From the NCBI GenBank assembly GCA_019456145.1, contig VRUL01000004.1:83919-147918 (forward strand): DNA of 64,000 nt, in the 5' to 3' direction. Below, in pieces: positions 27,915 through 36,136 of this stretch. The translations under genes were made by a program, and so were the position numbers. The notes beneath the pieces are model-generated. The model made no database searches, was not told the origin of the DNA, and saw only the letters and a program-made list of their open reading frames with translations. Source of the stretch: Planctomycetota bacterium. Lineage in GTDB: Bacteria > Planctomycetota > Phycisphaerae > Sedimentisphaerales > Anaerobacaceae. The stretch's first letter is position 1; each line of letters begins with the position of its first letter.

Positions 27915-28955
27915 ATGAGCGGACTGAACAATGAATTGGGACGACGTGAGTTTCTTAGGAAGGTTACTCAAGCGGCCGCGGCCGGTGTGATTTCAACGGG
28001 GATTGCATCGGGGGCAGTACCGAAGGAAAAGAAGATCGCTCTGGCCGATACGATTCCAACCCGTGTCTTCGGCAAAACCGGAGTAAAACTGCCGATACTC
28101 GGCTACGGCGGTGCCGGGCTTGTCGAGGTTTGGGGCAGTCCTCTTTCGCCTGAGGACCGTGTGAAGCTGGTTCGCTACGCCTACGACCGGGGTGTGCGTT
28201 ACTATGATACGGCGGGTAACTACATGGAGAGCCAGCCGATTCTCGGCGAGGCGCTCAAGGACGTGCGCGACAACGTCTTTCTGACGTCCAAGGTCGAAGT
28301 GATGCGGGCCAGCAATACACGCAAAGCATTTGAAAAAGTCCTTGGCGAATTGAAGACGGATTATCTGGACGCGATCCTGATCCACGGCACGCCGGGCCTG
28401 GAGCAAATGACCGTCGCCGAAGCCATGAAGGTTCGCGGCGAACTGGTCAAACTCCGCGACGAAGGGGCCGTTCGTTTTATCGGTTTCTCGGCCCACTCTT
28501 ATTTTGACAAAGCTCTGGCTTTGATTGAGTCCGACGGATTCGACCTGTGCATGTTGTCCTACGGATATATTCCCAGAGGGCATAATCAGATATTTTCCGC
28601 CAGGATGACCGAACTGCGCAACGCATGCATCGCCAAGGCCCACGAACGCGACATGGGCATCGTCGCCATGAAGGTCGTCGGCGCGGGTGTTCTCGGCGCA
28701 TGGTCCGGATACGTTGTGCCGGGATTCGAAGCCAAACGCCTCTCGAAACTGCCCGCTGCCGCAATCCGCTATGTGCTGCAAGATAAGCGGATTCATCTGC
28801 TCACGATCGGCATGCGTCTGAAGAAAGAAGTCGACGCCAACATCAAGACCCTCTCGGGAGGTGCAACGTACACCCTGGATGATCGGGCGCTTCTTGCGGA
28901 GTTTTGCGCAAAAGCGCTCGACAGCGACCCTATCAAGGCGATGAAGATTGACTGA
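27915..28955 (+). CDS. Tat-exported aldo/keto reductase
   Basis: A 346-residue oxidoreductase. The start LGRREFLRKVTQAAAAG is a twin-arginine signal, so it is exported folded. The (beta/alpha)8 domain has GYGGAGL, the tetrad residues Asp and Tyr in YYDTAGNYMES, Lys in FLTSKVEV and His in ILIHGTPG. AKRs reduce carbonyls with NADPH; planctomycetal Tat-exported members often sit with secreted sugar-acting proteins. The substrate is unknown. AAGGAG precedes the ATG. Confidence 0.85.
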   Translation: MSGLNNELGRREFLRKVTQAAAAGVISTGIASGAVPKEKKIALADTIPTRVFGKTGVKLPILGYGGAGLVEVWGSPLSPEDRVKLVRYAYDRGVRYYDTAGNYMESQPILGEALKDVRDNVFLTSKVEVMRASNTRKAFEKVLGELKTDYLDAILIHGTPGLEQMTVAEAMKVRGELVKLRDEGAVRFIGFSAHSYFDKALALIESDGFDLCMLSYGYIPRGHNQIFSARMTELRNACIAKAHERDMGIVAMKVVGAGVLGAWSGYVVPGFEAKRLSKLPAAAIRYVLQDKRIHLLTIGMRLKKEVDANIKTLSGGATYTLDDRALLAEFCAKALDSDPIKAMKID

Positions 28956-28994
28956 CCGGAGAGCGTGTGTGGACCGCCCAGATCCAACTTCGTA

Positions 28995-29222
28995 TTAATC
29001 TTGTTGGCATTGATTCGGGTGTGCCGGGCTGACGGCCTCCTGAAAGTCTGGAGAGGGCTCTTCAGAGGCTTCCTGGGTCTCGGTATTACATTCAGGGCTG
29101 GATTGTGAAGATTCATCTGTCTGTAATTCCGGAGGCCAGGGCTCTGATGTATCGGATGGCTCCTGGGATTCTTTGCCGGGCCTGATGGCGTTGATAATTC
29201 TTTCAAATAAATTTAAAGACAT
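28995..29222 (-). CDS. Small acidic hypothetical protein
   Basis: A 75-residue frame with a good AAGGAG Shine-Dalgarno before its ATG on the minus strand. It begins MSLNLFERIINAIRPGKES and then becomes almost entirely Glu/Pro/Ser/Gln, so the mature chain is probably disordered. It is convergent with the aldo/keto reductase. I recognise no family. The amphipathic start plus disordered acidic tail could suit a membrane-associated or partner-binding peptide, but this is speculation. Confidence 0.45.
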   Translation of the reverse strand: MSLNLFERIINAIRPGKESQEPSDTSEPWPPELQTDESSQSSPECNTETQEASEEPSPDFQEAVSPAHPNQCQQD

Positions 29223-29347
29223 TTTTACACTCCTTAATCAATCGAATTTTGATTTGGTTTTCCTCCTTGTGTGACGTTTTTTCACGCTTAGGGTATTTTC
29301 GGCGATTTTTGGCAGGGACTTTATTGAAGAATCCGTATGTTCTCGGA

Positions 29348-29660
29348 CTAATTGCCAAGCACAGGAGATGGATTTCTTGCGCGCTGCACTTGACCCAGCG
29401 GGGGATTGGGTTTGATTCCGGCTACGCCAGAGGCTACGCCGCGACAAGTTGGGTTTGATCCGTCTTCGCCAAAGGCTACGCCGCGACAAGTTGGGTTTGA
29501 TCCGTCTTCGCCAAAGGCTATGCCGCGATAAATTGGCTTTGTTTGGGTTCGTTTTGGGTTCGTTTTTCCCGTGTTCACTAAGTGTTCTTTTTTTATAAAC
29601 CTTTGTTGATACTTTGTTTACGTTCATTTGACTTTTTCGAAAATTGGGTTCGTTTTGCAT
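29348..29660 (-). repeat. Interspersed planctomycete-type repeat (NEPNF/KTNP type)
   Basis: The minus strand reads like a short recurrent intergenic element, with MQNEPNFRKSQMNV at about 29660-29620 followed by Asn/Thr/Pro-rich and repeated segments. Similar spurious 'proteins' are annotated across planctomycetal genomes (from memory). It holds the 42-base tandem repeat at 29432-29540. It is probably non-coding. Confidence 0.4.
29432..29540. repeat. 42-base tandem repeat, about 2.6 copies
   Basis: Two identical 42-base copies (29432-29473 and 29474-29515) start GGCTACGCCGCGACAAGTTG, and a third partial degenerate copy runs to about 29540. A shorter related piece precedes them. Only two units are identical and there are no unique spacers, so it is not a CRISPR array. 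Confidence 0.8.
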
Positions 29661-29884
29661 AAAAACAGGTCTGATTTGTAGAGACTTCTTTACAAGTGTA
29701 AAGATGCCGAAAGCTCGTAAATAGTTCATTAATCGCGGATTGCGCTGAATAAAAGGATTTTTTAGCCACAAAAACGCACAAATGTTTACGGTTTGACGGT
29801 TGAACGGTTTAACGGTTGGACGGAAAAGCAAAAAACAAAAAGCACGAAGAAACAAAGAAAATAGCCATAGGGAGTACAGAGATA

Positions 29885-29995
29885 TTAGCCGGCTTGGTGT
29901 TCTTGGCAAACTCTGCTCTAAAAGCGAGCTTTTGACGCAGAGACTTGCCTTCGTCCACAAGGCCATCGAAATGGCCTTTTTCAAAAGCCGGCTAA
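29885..29995. repeat. 111-bp inverted-repeat element, copy 1
   Basis: The ends are a perfect 11-bp inverted repeat, TTAGCCGGCTT (29885-29895) and AAGCCGGCTAA (29985-29995). Inside are two hairpin arms: GGCAA/TTGCC + CTCTGC/GCAGAG + AAAAGC/GCTTTT (29905-29949) and AAGGCCAT-CGAA-ATGGCCTT (29959-29978). A related element lies at 30388-30499. Confidence 0.65.
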
Positions 29996-30387
29996 AAACG
30001 GTTCTTGTTAGCCACAAAGATGCACAAAAGACAACAAAAAATGACCAAAATAGTTCTTTATTATCCATTAATACACCTTTTTGATTGATTATTGACGATT
30101 TTCTATTGATTATTGATAGATGACTTGGGCGGCTTGCCCGACTCGTGCGGTTCTCCGCTAAATTCAGACGATAGACTCAAGATTCAAGACTATAGACTTC
30201 TGATTGCTCAATTTTACATTCTAAATTCTTAATTCTAATTTACTGTTTGTATTATACCAAACTTGACCGGAATGTTCAATGAAAATATAACTTTTTTTAA
30301 AAAATAACCACAGATTGTACAGATTATTTAGACGCAGATTTCGCAGATTTCGCAGAAGAATATAGCCACAGAGTACAAAAAGAGCTA

Positions 30388-30499
30388 TTAGCCAGCTTTG
30401 GCGTCTTCGGCCATACCTTACCTCGAAGCCAGCTTCCGCGAAAGGCCCGGCCTTATCCGCCGGGTCATTTTTCAATGCCCCATTTTTGAAGCTGGCTAA
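30388..30499. repeat. 112-bp inverted-repeat element, copy 2
   Basis: Same layout as copy 1: perfect 11-bp ends TTAGCCAGCTT (30388-30398) and AAGCTGGCTAA (30489-30499), each differing from copy 1 by one base in a pair-preserving way. The inner arms are CGAAGCCAGCTTCCG (30424-30438) and CCCGGC/GCCGGG (30446-30464). The interior has diverged, but the structure is the same. Between 29223 and 30801 no protein gene is supported. Confidence 0.65.
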
Positions 30500-30517
30500 A
30501 AATTGGGTCTTTATTAG

Positions 30518-30599
30518 GTGCTTTATAAGCACGTAAGTAGCGGTGCCTTATAGGCACGTAAATAACATGCGTCGGAAATAGCTTATAGGCAGGTAAATA
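30518..30599. repeat. GTGCYT...GTAAATA hairpin repeats, three copies
   Basis: GTGCTTTATAAGCAC (30518-30532) and GTGCCTTATAGGCAC (30543-30557) are 6-bp-stem hairpins, each followed by GTAARTA. A degenerate third copy is at 30581-30599. Further copies are at 31123-31144 and 32402-32416. Confidence 0.6.
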
Positions 30600-30668
30600 T
30601 GACAAAAAGGGCAAGTTTTTCCTGGACAGAAATAACAGAAGGCCGTTATGATTATTTTTAATTATTTA

Positions 30669-30698
30669 TTGACATGGCGTTATTTGTTTTTGTATAAT
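30669..30698 (+). promoter_or_regulatory. Strong sigma-70-type promoter for the cold-shock gene
   Basis: Perfect hexamers TTGACA (30669-30674) and TATAAT (30693-30698) with an 18-base spacer. They lie about 100 bases before the GTG, leaving a long leader as is usual for cold-shock genes. Confidence 0.7.
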
Positions 30699-30801
30699 AT
30701 CGAACAGTTGGGTATATTTTTGCGTCTCTCAGAAATATTCTCCTGGAAAAAATGATAGAGACAAGTTTTATGGCCATTTAGAGGGCCAAAGGAGTACAGT
30801 A

Positions 30802-31005
30802 GTGGCAGCAGGAACAGTAAAATGGTTTAATGGAAACAAAGGCTTTGGATTTATAGTGCCGGATGATGGCGGCGATGATTTGTTCGTTCATCACTCGGAA
30901 ATCAAGTCGGAAGGCTACGCCAGTCTTGACGAAGGCCAGAAGGTTGAGTTCGAGATAGGAGAGGGTAAGAAAGGCCCTTGTGCGACCAACGTTATCCCCG
31001 GCTAA
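30802..31005 (+). CDS. Cold-shock-domain protein (CspA family)
   Basis: A 67-residue single-stranded nucleic-acid-binding protein. [15 protein letters not shown] holds RNP1 (KGFGFI) and [10 protein letters not shown] holds RNP2. The start is GTG with AAAGGAG at 30788-30794, seven bases upstream. It is complete and followed by a strong terminator. It acts as an RNA chaperone in the family; whether it is cold-induced cannot be told from sequence. Confidence 0.93.
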   Translation: MAAGTVKWFNGNKGFGFIVPDDGGDDLFVHHSEIKSEGYASLDEGQKVEFEIGEGKKGPCATNVIPG

Positions 31006-31031
31006 TCCAAAGAAAAACACCACAAAAACCA

Positions 31032-31058
31032 AGGGGCCCCGAAATACGCGGGGCCCCT
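31032..31058 (+). terminator. Rho-independent terminator of the cold-shock gene
   Basis: AGGGGCCCC (31032-31040) pairs with GGGGCCCCT (31050-31058), nine GC-rich pairs over a 9-base loop, followed by CTCATTTT. Confidence 0.85.
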
Positions 31059-31122
31059 CTCATTTTGACATTTCAATCGTTTTCGTATCTCGTGAAGCGT
31101 GAAGCGTATCTCGCCGGCTGAG

Positions 31123-31144
31123 GTGCTTTAAAAGCACGTAAATA
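31123..31144. repeat. GTGCTT...GTAAATA hairpin repeat
   Basis: GTGCTTTAAAAGCAC (31123-31137) followed by GTAAATA, a copy of the 30518 family. The rest of 31060-31370 shows only a small CCCTGT/ACAGGG hairpin (31167-31187) and GAAGCGTGAAGCG-type intergenic sequence. Confidence 0.6.
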
Positions 31145-31372
31145 GCTGGATCCCTGCCTACTGGGTCCCTGTCTACAGCCTACAGGGATTCGGACTCTGG
31201 CAGGCGGCGGAAGACAGAAATTGTTTTTGGGCCAGAATGGTCATACAATTGATTAATGGTCTAAAAAGCTTGTTTGTTAGTAAAGATTCGCTTGATTGAG
31301 GCATGTAAAATGCCGCTTTGAAGGCAAAAATCAATGACGAAAAAAAATCTGTAAAATTTTCGAATTTAGGGA

Positions 31373-31401
31373 TTGACAGTCCTGCTCAAAGGCAGTAGGA
31401 T
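31373..31401 (+). promoter_or_regulatory. Putative promoter for the BsuPI/dockerin-like gene
   Basis: TTGACA (31373-31378), 17 bases, TAGGAT (31396-31401). It lies about 110 bases before the proposed ATG at 31512. Confidence 0.35.
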
Positions 31402-31511
31402 TATATATTATAGATAGCCACGAGATTTTGCACCTTTTGTAACAGGCCAAGAGATAATGTTTGCATTGTGAACGCTTAATGACCGCTTTGGTCAGAAATG
31501 AGGGCAGTAAA

Positions 31512-32126
31512 ATGATGGGGGAAACAAAGAAAATCCTGAAGAAGCTGGTTTGTACCGGCATAGTTATAATATTCATGACAGTAAGTGCGAAAGCGACTCA
31601 CGTTAATTCTAATTCCATAGTTGTAGATGGCATAGAATATTACATGCAAACAGACAAATCTGTTTACAGGTTGAGCGAAAACGTCAAGATGTTGTATAGA
31701 CTTACTAATTTAAGCTATAGCTCTGTGACGTTTGAGTTTGCGAATCTACAACAGTGGTCTTTCGAAGTAAAGGACGGTACAACAACAATTTGGCGATGGC
31801 CAAAACCGTTTTTTCCAGCACTCAGTAGCTTTACTCTTTATCCCGGAGACGTTAAGGGGTATTTAAAAAAGTGGGATATGATGAATGACAACACTGGAAC
31901 TATAGTTAGTCCAGGAACTTATGGTGTAATCGGTGCGTTATTTTATTGTACAAGTCACGGATATGTGCCAGTTTCAGTGCAAATAGAAATAGTGGAAGGA
32001 CCATACTGCGGTGACACTAACCACCCGTATCCGGCTGGAGACGTCAACCATGACTGTAAGGTAAATCTGCTGGATATGGCAACTCTTGCGTTCTCTTGGC
32101 TTGAATGCACGGCGCTGGATTGTTAA
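31512..32126 (+). CDS. Secreted BsuPI-like protein with dockerin-like C-terminus
   Basis: The frame opens at 31461, but the signal peptide (MMGETKKILKKLVCTGIVII...SAKA) starts at 31512, which I prefer (204 residues). The middle (YYMQTDKSVYRLSENVKMLY, SVTFEFANLQQWSFEVKDG, LYPGDVKGYLKKWDM) has the pattern of BsuPI-type Ig-like proteinase-inhibitor domains. The end, AGDVNHDCKVNLLDMATLAF then SWLECT, is one calcium-loop half of a dockerin repeat, a C-terminus common in Phycisphaerae secreted proteins. Binding partner unknown. Confidence 0.65.
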   Translation: MMGETKKILKKLVCTGIVIIFMTVSAKATHVNSNSIVVDGIEYYMQTDKSVYRLSENVKMLYRLTNLSYSSVTFEFANLQQWSFEVKDGTTTIWRWPKPFFPALSSFTLYPGDVKGYLKKWDMMNDNTGTIVSPGTYGVIGALFYCTSHGYVPVSVQIEIVEGPYCGDTNHPYPAGDVNHDCKVNLLDMATLAFSWLECTALDC

Positions 32127-32292
32127 ACATGGGTATAATGTCCTTAAGTTTCCCTTGTTGTTCTTACTTGTAAGTTCTCTATATTTATTAGTTGGCATCT
32201 TGCTTCTTTTATCACCCGTTTATTTCTACTTCAGAGCACGGTATGCAAGGAAAGTCTACAGAAAACGCATTCTCCACGCGAAAAGGCACTGA
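32086..32292 (+). CDS. Possible small single-helix membrane protein
   Basis: This frame overlaps the previous gene's end in another phase and needs a TTG start. After about residue 20 it encodes one long hydrophobic helix (LLFLLVSSLYLLVGILLLLS) and a basic tail (RARYARKVYRKRILHAKRH), which looks protein-like. No Shine-Dalgarno is visible, so it may be chance. Confidence 0.2.
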   Translation: MRSLGLNARRWIVKHGYNVLKFPLLFLLVSSLYLLVGILLLLSPVYFYFRARYARKVYRKRILHAKRH

Positions 32293-32401
32293 TTAAAGCA
32301 GATTTTTATTATGGACAGGCAAGGTTTGGATTGGTAGATTGGGGGCAGAGATAGTTTTGAGTTTTAAGTGTTTAGTTTTGAGTTGGGATTGAGATTCTTC
32401 G

Positions 32402-32416
32402 GTGCTTTATAAGCAC
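32402..32416. repeat. GTGCTT hairpin repeat, fifth copy
   Basis: GTGCTTTATAAGCAC, identical to the copy at 30518-30532 but without the GTAAATA that follows the others. It lies just upstream of the AAA ATPase gene. Nothing else was recognised in 32293-32502. Confidence 0.6.
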
Positions 32417-32502
32417 ACCATATAAATGATTAAGGATGATTGATAATTGATTATTGTTAACGAGGCCGGGAAGGCCGGCGTTTGTTTTGAAAGGGCTTTA
32501 TT

Positions 32503-33840
32503 ATGAAAAGGGGGAAGAAAATCAGGATTGAAGGAATATATGTTGAAAAGCTGTTTGGCTTATACGATTACGAGATCCCCGGAAACGAGGACCCGAAGAA
32601 TATTGAAAAGGTTCTTATTTTGTACGGCGACAATGGTTCGGGGAAAACCACAATCTTGAGGCTTATCTTTCACTTGCTGGCATGTGAGTACGCAGAAGGA
32701 CACAAAACATTTGTGTCGCAAACAAAGTTTAAAAGATTCATAATGAAATTTAGCAATAAGTATAAGGTTGTGGCCAAACGTAAAGGAGATAAATTACTTG
32801 GTACGTTCCTGTTGGAGTTATGGAAGGCAGAAAAAAGAATTGCGAGTACCGAATTTTTGGTAGATGCCGAGAATATTACAAAAAGTGGGAGTCCAAATGA
32901 GGAAGAGAATAATAAGTTTCTTGATACCTTGAGGAGCCTTGGCTTGACGCTTTATCTGCTCGGTGATGATAGGACTGTTCATGTTACTAACCCGCACGGG
33001 GCACAAAGGCAGATGTACAGAAGAAGAGCGATGGAGGAAAGGTCAACTGTAAGTACTTGGGAGAGCAGTGGGCAAGAACTGGATCCTGAGCAAATTTCCA
33101 TAAGGTTGCTAGAAGAGTCTATGCAAAGGTTAAGAGGATGGATACGAAACCATGTGATGCACGGGTCAACGCGCGGCGAGTCTGACGTCAACGTGATTTT
33201 TTCGGATATCATAGAGAACATCGCGAGTGAGCAAAGAAGGGGACCTAGGAAGAAAGCTACAAGGCGCGAATATGTGGTGGAGCGCATAAACAAGATAGAG
33301 CAAAGAAATAAAGAGTTTTCAAAATTTGGCCTGACTCCGAGCTTTAATGGGAAGAAATTAATGGATGCGATTGACAAAGCTTCTAACAAGTTTAAGAGCA
33401 TACGTCCGATTATTGTCCCCTACCTAGACAGTCATGAGGCAAAATTAAACGCACTCGATGACATCCAATGTACCATCGAGAAATTCGTTTACACGATAAA
33501 CTCATTCATGGTTGATAAGAGCATATCGTTTCGTGTGAGAAGGGGATTCACGATTCTGTCTCGAAATAGGGAGGTTTTGTCGCCGCGCATGTTATCCTCC
33601 GGTGAGAGGCACCTTTTGTTGTTGTTTTGCAACGCTATAACAGCCCTTGATGAACAGAGCATTTTTATTATAGACGAACCTGAAATATCGCTCAATATAA
33701 AATGGCAACGTAACCTGATTACTTCACTGCTTGATTTTGTAAAAGATAGCGCGGTGCAGTATGTGTTTGCCAGCCACAGCATGCAAATTCTAGCGCAACA
33801 TGAAGATAAAGTAGTCAAGCTAGTAAGTACTAAGGAGTGA
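32503..33840 (+). CDS. AAA/ABC-type ATPase, PARIS AriA-like
   Basis: A 445-residue ATPase of the SMC/RecF-like AAA_15/AAA_21 group. The Walker A is GDNGSGKTT (residues 42-50), the ABC signature is LSSGERHLL (SGE 366-368), the Walker B is IFIIDEPE (387-394), and the closing ASHSMQILAQ matches the H-loop region. A helical insert lies between. With the DUF4435/Toprim-like gene immediately downstream, the pair has the architecture of PARIS anti-phage systems (AriA senses a phage protein and holds AriB). This is motif-level evidence only; other ATPase/DUF4435 pairs exist. Base composition is lower in GC than the flanks. Confidence 0.72.
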   Translation: MKRGKKIRIEGIYVEKLFGLYDYEIPGNEDPKNIEKVLILYGDNGSGKTTILRLIFHLLACEYAEGHKTFVSQTKFKRFIMKFSNKYKVVAKRKGDKLLGTFLLELWKAEKRIASTEFLVDAENITKSGSPNEEENNKFLDTLRSLGLTLYLLGDDRTVHVTNPHGAQRQMYRRRAMEERSTVSTWESSGQELDPEQISIRLLEESMQRLRGWIRNHVMHGSTRGESDVNVIFSDIIENIASEQRRGPRKKATRREYVVERINKIEQRNKEFSKFGLTPSFNGKKLMDAIDKASNKFKSIRPIIVPYLDSHEAKLNALDDIQCTIEKFVYTINSFMVDKSISFRVRRGFTILSRNREVLSPRMLSSGERHLLLLFCNAITALDEQSIFIIDEPEISLNIKWQRNLITSLLDFVKDSAVQYVFASHSMQILAQHEDKVVKLVSTKE

Positions 33841-33841
33841 T

Positions 33842-34714
33842 ATGGGCTCTATTGACATTAAACAACATCTGAATGAAATCAGAGTGCAGTACCAACTTGA
33901 ACCGTCTCTCAAGGATGTTTATGTTGAGGGAGATAATGAGGTGAGTATACTGAGATGGTTTTTTGATGAGAAGGATAAGAAAGATGTGCACGTTTATTCT
34001 ATAAATATTGTGGAAATTCCTGCAGAGGCGTATGAGAGAACAAGTTTGAGGGCTGGGTCAAACCATAACAAAGTAATCGTTCTGTCAGAAGAATTGAGCA
34101 GGGACTTTGATAAAAAAAAGATTAAGGTAAAATGCATAGCTGATGCTGATTACGATAGATACTTGAATAAGTGTAGGAAAAATTATATTTTAGAATACAC
34201 AGATTATACTTCTATTGAGATGTACTATTTTAATAAACCATTGTTAAATAAGTTCGTCAAATTGGTTTTACACGGTCTCAAGTTTTCAACTGCTAGTCTC
34301 ATGCGTGATATGAAGAACGTACTTCAGCGAATCTTTCTGATACGCTTGGCGAATGAGAGGCTTGAGTGGAGCATGACTTGGATAGACTTTAGAAGTTATC
34401 TTTTGTGGGGTGAAGGTCGTATTAAATTTGATGAGGAGAGATTCTTAAGAAATTATCTTACACGGAACGGGAGGAAAAGGGATACTAAGCAATTCAAGGC
34501 TGTGTTGCTGGATTTTAAAAAGCAAATGCATCAAGACCCACGCCATAATATAAGAGGTCACGATTTTACTTATTTGTTTTTTTTAGCAGTTAAAAAATTC
34601 AAGGGGCACCGGGCAGGATTTCATGACGTGTGGTCTTTTGAAAGGGCATTATGCGGGTGTTTAGAGTTAGATTCTCTTGAGTGTGAGGCCCTTTTCAAAA
34701 GATTGGGGGCGTGA
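33842..34714 (+). CDS. DUF4435/Toprim-like effector, PARIS AriB-like
   Basis: A 290-residue protein that starts one base after the ATPase stop, with AAGGAG (about 33832-33837) overlapping its end, so the two are coupled. A Toprim-type glutamate sits in DVYVEGDNE (E29) and the DxD in KCIADADYDRY (D101, D103), the metal-binding set of DUF4435. In PARIS, AriB is released on infection and is toxic (Toprim nuclease). The C-terminal half (helical, DLSCLE-like) is of unknown role. Whether the pair is active cannot be told from sequence. Confidence 0.68.
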   Translation: MGSIDIKQHLNEIRVQYQLEPSLKDVYVEGDNEVSILRWFFDEKDKKDVHVYSINIVEIPAEAYERTSLRAGSNHNKVIVLSEELSRDFDKKKIKVKCIADADYDRYLNKCRKNYILEYTDYTSIEMYYFNKPLLNKFVKLVLHGLKFSTASLMRDMKNVLQRIFLIRLANERLEWSMTWIDFRSYLLWGEGRIKFDEERFLRNYLTRNGRKRDTKQFKAVLLDFKKQMHQDPRHNIRGHDFTYLFFLAVKKFKGHRAGFHDVWSFERALCGCLELDSLECEALFKRLGA

Positions 34715-35062
34715 TGCAACGCAGGTATATGATAAGCATTTACGTAAGTGACTTACCTAAAAGTTTGAGGGATAGTTGTATTTTGTCTTTTTTGATGAAA
34801 ACCGTAAGGGTAATTGGGTGAATGATTAAAAAATATATTTGACATAAAACACGCTTTCAGAGATGACATAGAAAAATCAAATATCAAATATCAAAAATCA
34901 AAGAGCAAAACGCAAAAGAAAAGCAAAAAGGATAAGTAAATCGTGAAATCCAGCAATTAAATGCTTTGTCGAGTGCGATGCAAACGTGAACTCGTTTGAT
35001 TTTTGGGACTTTACCTCAAACTGGCTGAGAGGTATTGAATAGTCTTATTGCAAATCCCTGGT
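34715..35062. other. AT-rich intergenic region
   Basis: No gene is supported. It holds a perfect dyad GTAAGTGACTTAC (34744-34756) and an A-rich run with AAATATC / AAAATC iterations (34870-34930). Nothing else was seen. Confidence 0.5.
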
Positions 35063-35809
35063 CTATGTTCGGGACATTTGTTTTTCTTCGGCTTCGGGTC
35101 TGCGCAGGTATTTTGGTTGTAGTGTCACGGGGTCGGCGAATTGTCCGGCGCAGGCCATCTTCCAGCCGAGCATGTGAACTTTTTGGGCTCGTGGATCCCA
35201 GTAGCTCTTGTCCAGAAAACGAACGCCTTGGGCTTTGAATTTATCTTCATAGTAAACCAGGCCCTCCCCGAGCAGCCATACAGGTTTGGCTTTGCCGGCG
35301 AATCGGTCAAGGAATTGTGAAGCAGTCATCAGGGAATCCGGAACAATTTTTTTCCAGTTTTCGTCGCCGGCCATTCGTTGCTCGTCGCTTATGTGTTCGT
35401 ATACGGCGATATAAAATTGGCTTCGTTTGGCATCGAGAATGACGGCGATTGTCTCGATTACGGTTTTTTCCTGCTCCATATAATCATCAGTATTAGCGGC
35501 GATTACGTCCAATGTATCGACGGCGACTATTTTTGTGGAGTTTGCCAGATGCATTGTTTTTGCCATAGTGACAGCTATTCTCAGTCCGGTGAAGCTGCCG
35601 GGCCCGATAGATATATAGATATGCTCGATGTCTTTGGGCTTTTGGCCGAGGCGGTTTAACAGCTTGCAGATAGCGGGAAAGGACTCTGAACTATGTCTCA
35701 TTGGGCCGGAGAAGGCGGCTTCGGCGAGCATTCGCCGGCCGAGTGCTATTGCAACCGATCCCATCCTGCCGGAGGTTTCAATTGCTAAGATCAAAGGCTT
35801 TTGTGCCAT
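35063..35809 (-). CDS. tsaB: tRNA threonylcarbamoyladenosine biosynthesis protein TsaB
   Basis: A 248-residue ASKHA-fold partner of TsaD in making t6A at tRNA position 37. ILAIETSGRMGSVAI and HIYISIGPGSFTGLRIAVTMAKT are hallmarks of TsaB. The protein is complete. There is no Shine-Dalgarno before the ATG. It is divergent from the secretin gene. Confidence 0.92.
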   Translation of the reverse strand: MAQKPLILAIETSGRMGSVAIALGRRMLAEAAFSGPMRHSSESFPAICKLLNRLGQKPKDIEHIYISIGPGSFTGLRIAVTMAKTMHLANSTKIVAVDTLDVIAANTDDYMEQEKTVIETIAVILDAKRSQFYIAVYEHISDEQRMAGDENWKKIVPDSLMTASQFLDRFAGKAKPVWLLGEGLVYYEDKFKAQGVRFLDKSYWDPRAQKVHMLGWKMACAGQFADPVTLQPKYLRRPEAEEKQMSRT

Positions 35810-36136
35810 AATTTTTTTAAATTTCTGGTTTTTTTTTGCTTTTTATCGATTTTCCCAGAAAGCCCATTGTGCCAACAAAAAAGCGGTTTTTTTGTTCACT
35901 ATTTTTCCCAGTCTTCCTAATTATACTTATCAGTTTGGCGAATTAATGCTAACATATTATCGGCTAAATGCTTACAAATCAATTTTTCACTTGCAAAAAC
36001 ACGTATTTCTTTATAAACTGGTGTTAATAATCTAACCTCTCTGAATTGGAGGCTGTATAACTTTTTTGGGTGGTGATAAATTCGTTTTGAAATATTTTCC
36101 GTGGGAAGGTGTTTCTTTCTTTGGCAGGAGGTCTTT
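35810..36136. other. Divergent intergenic region tsaB / secretin
   Basis: AT-rich, no gene supported. AGGAGG (36126-36131) belongs to the secretin gene. A TTGCAA...TTTATAAAC pattern near 35992-36020 is a weak promoter candidate. Confidence 0.45.

Noticed and set aside
27012..28796. Long minus-strand frames opposite the ankyrin and reductase genes
   Set aside because: GC-rich antisense shadows of clearly coding plus-strand genes.
29432..29540. CRISPR array
   Set aside because: Only two identical units, directly adjacent, with no unique spacers.
29238..30068. A 276-codon minus-strand frame
   Set aside because: It spans the 42-base repeat and the 111-bp element; the sequence reads as repeats, not a protein.
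30221..30532. A 103-codon minus-strand frame
   Set aside because: It lies across the 112-bp element and has no start signal.
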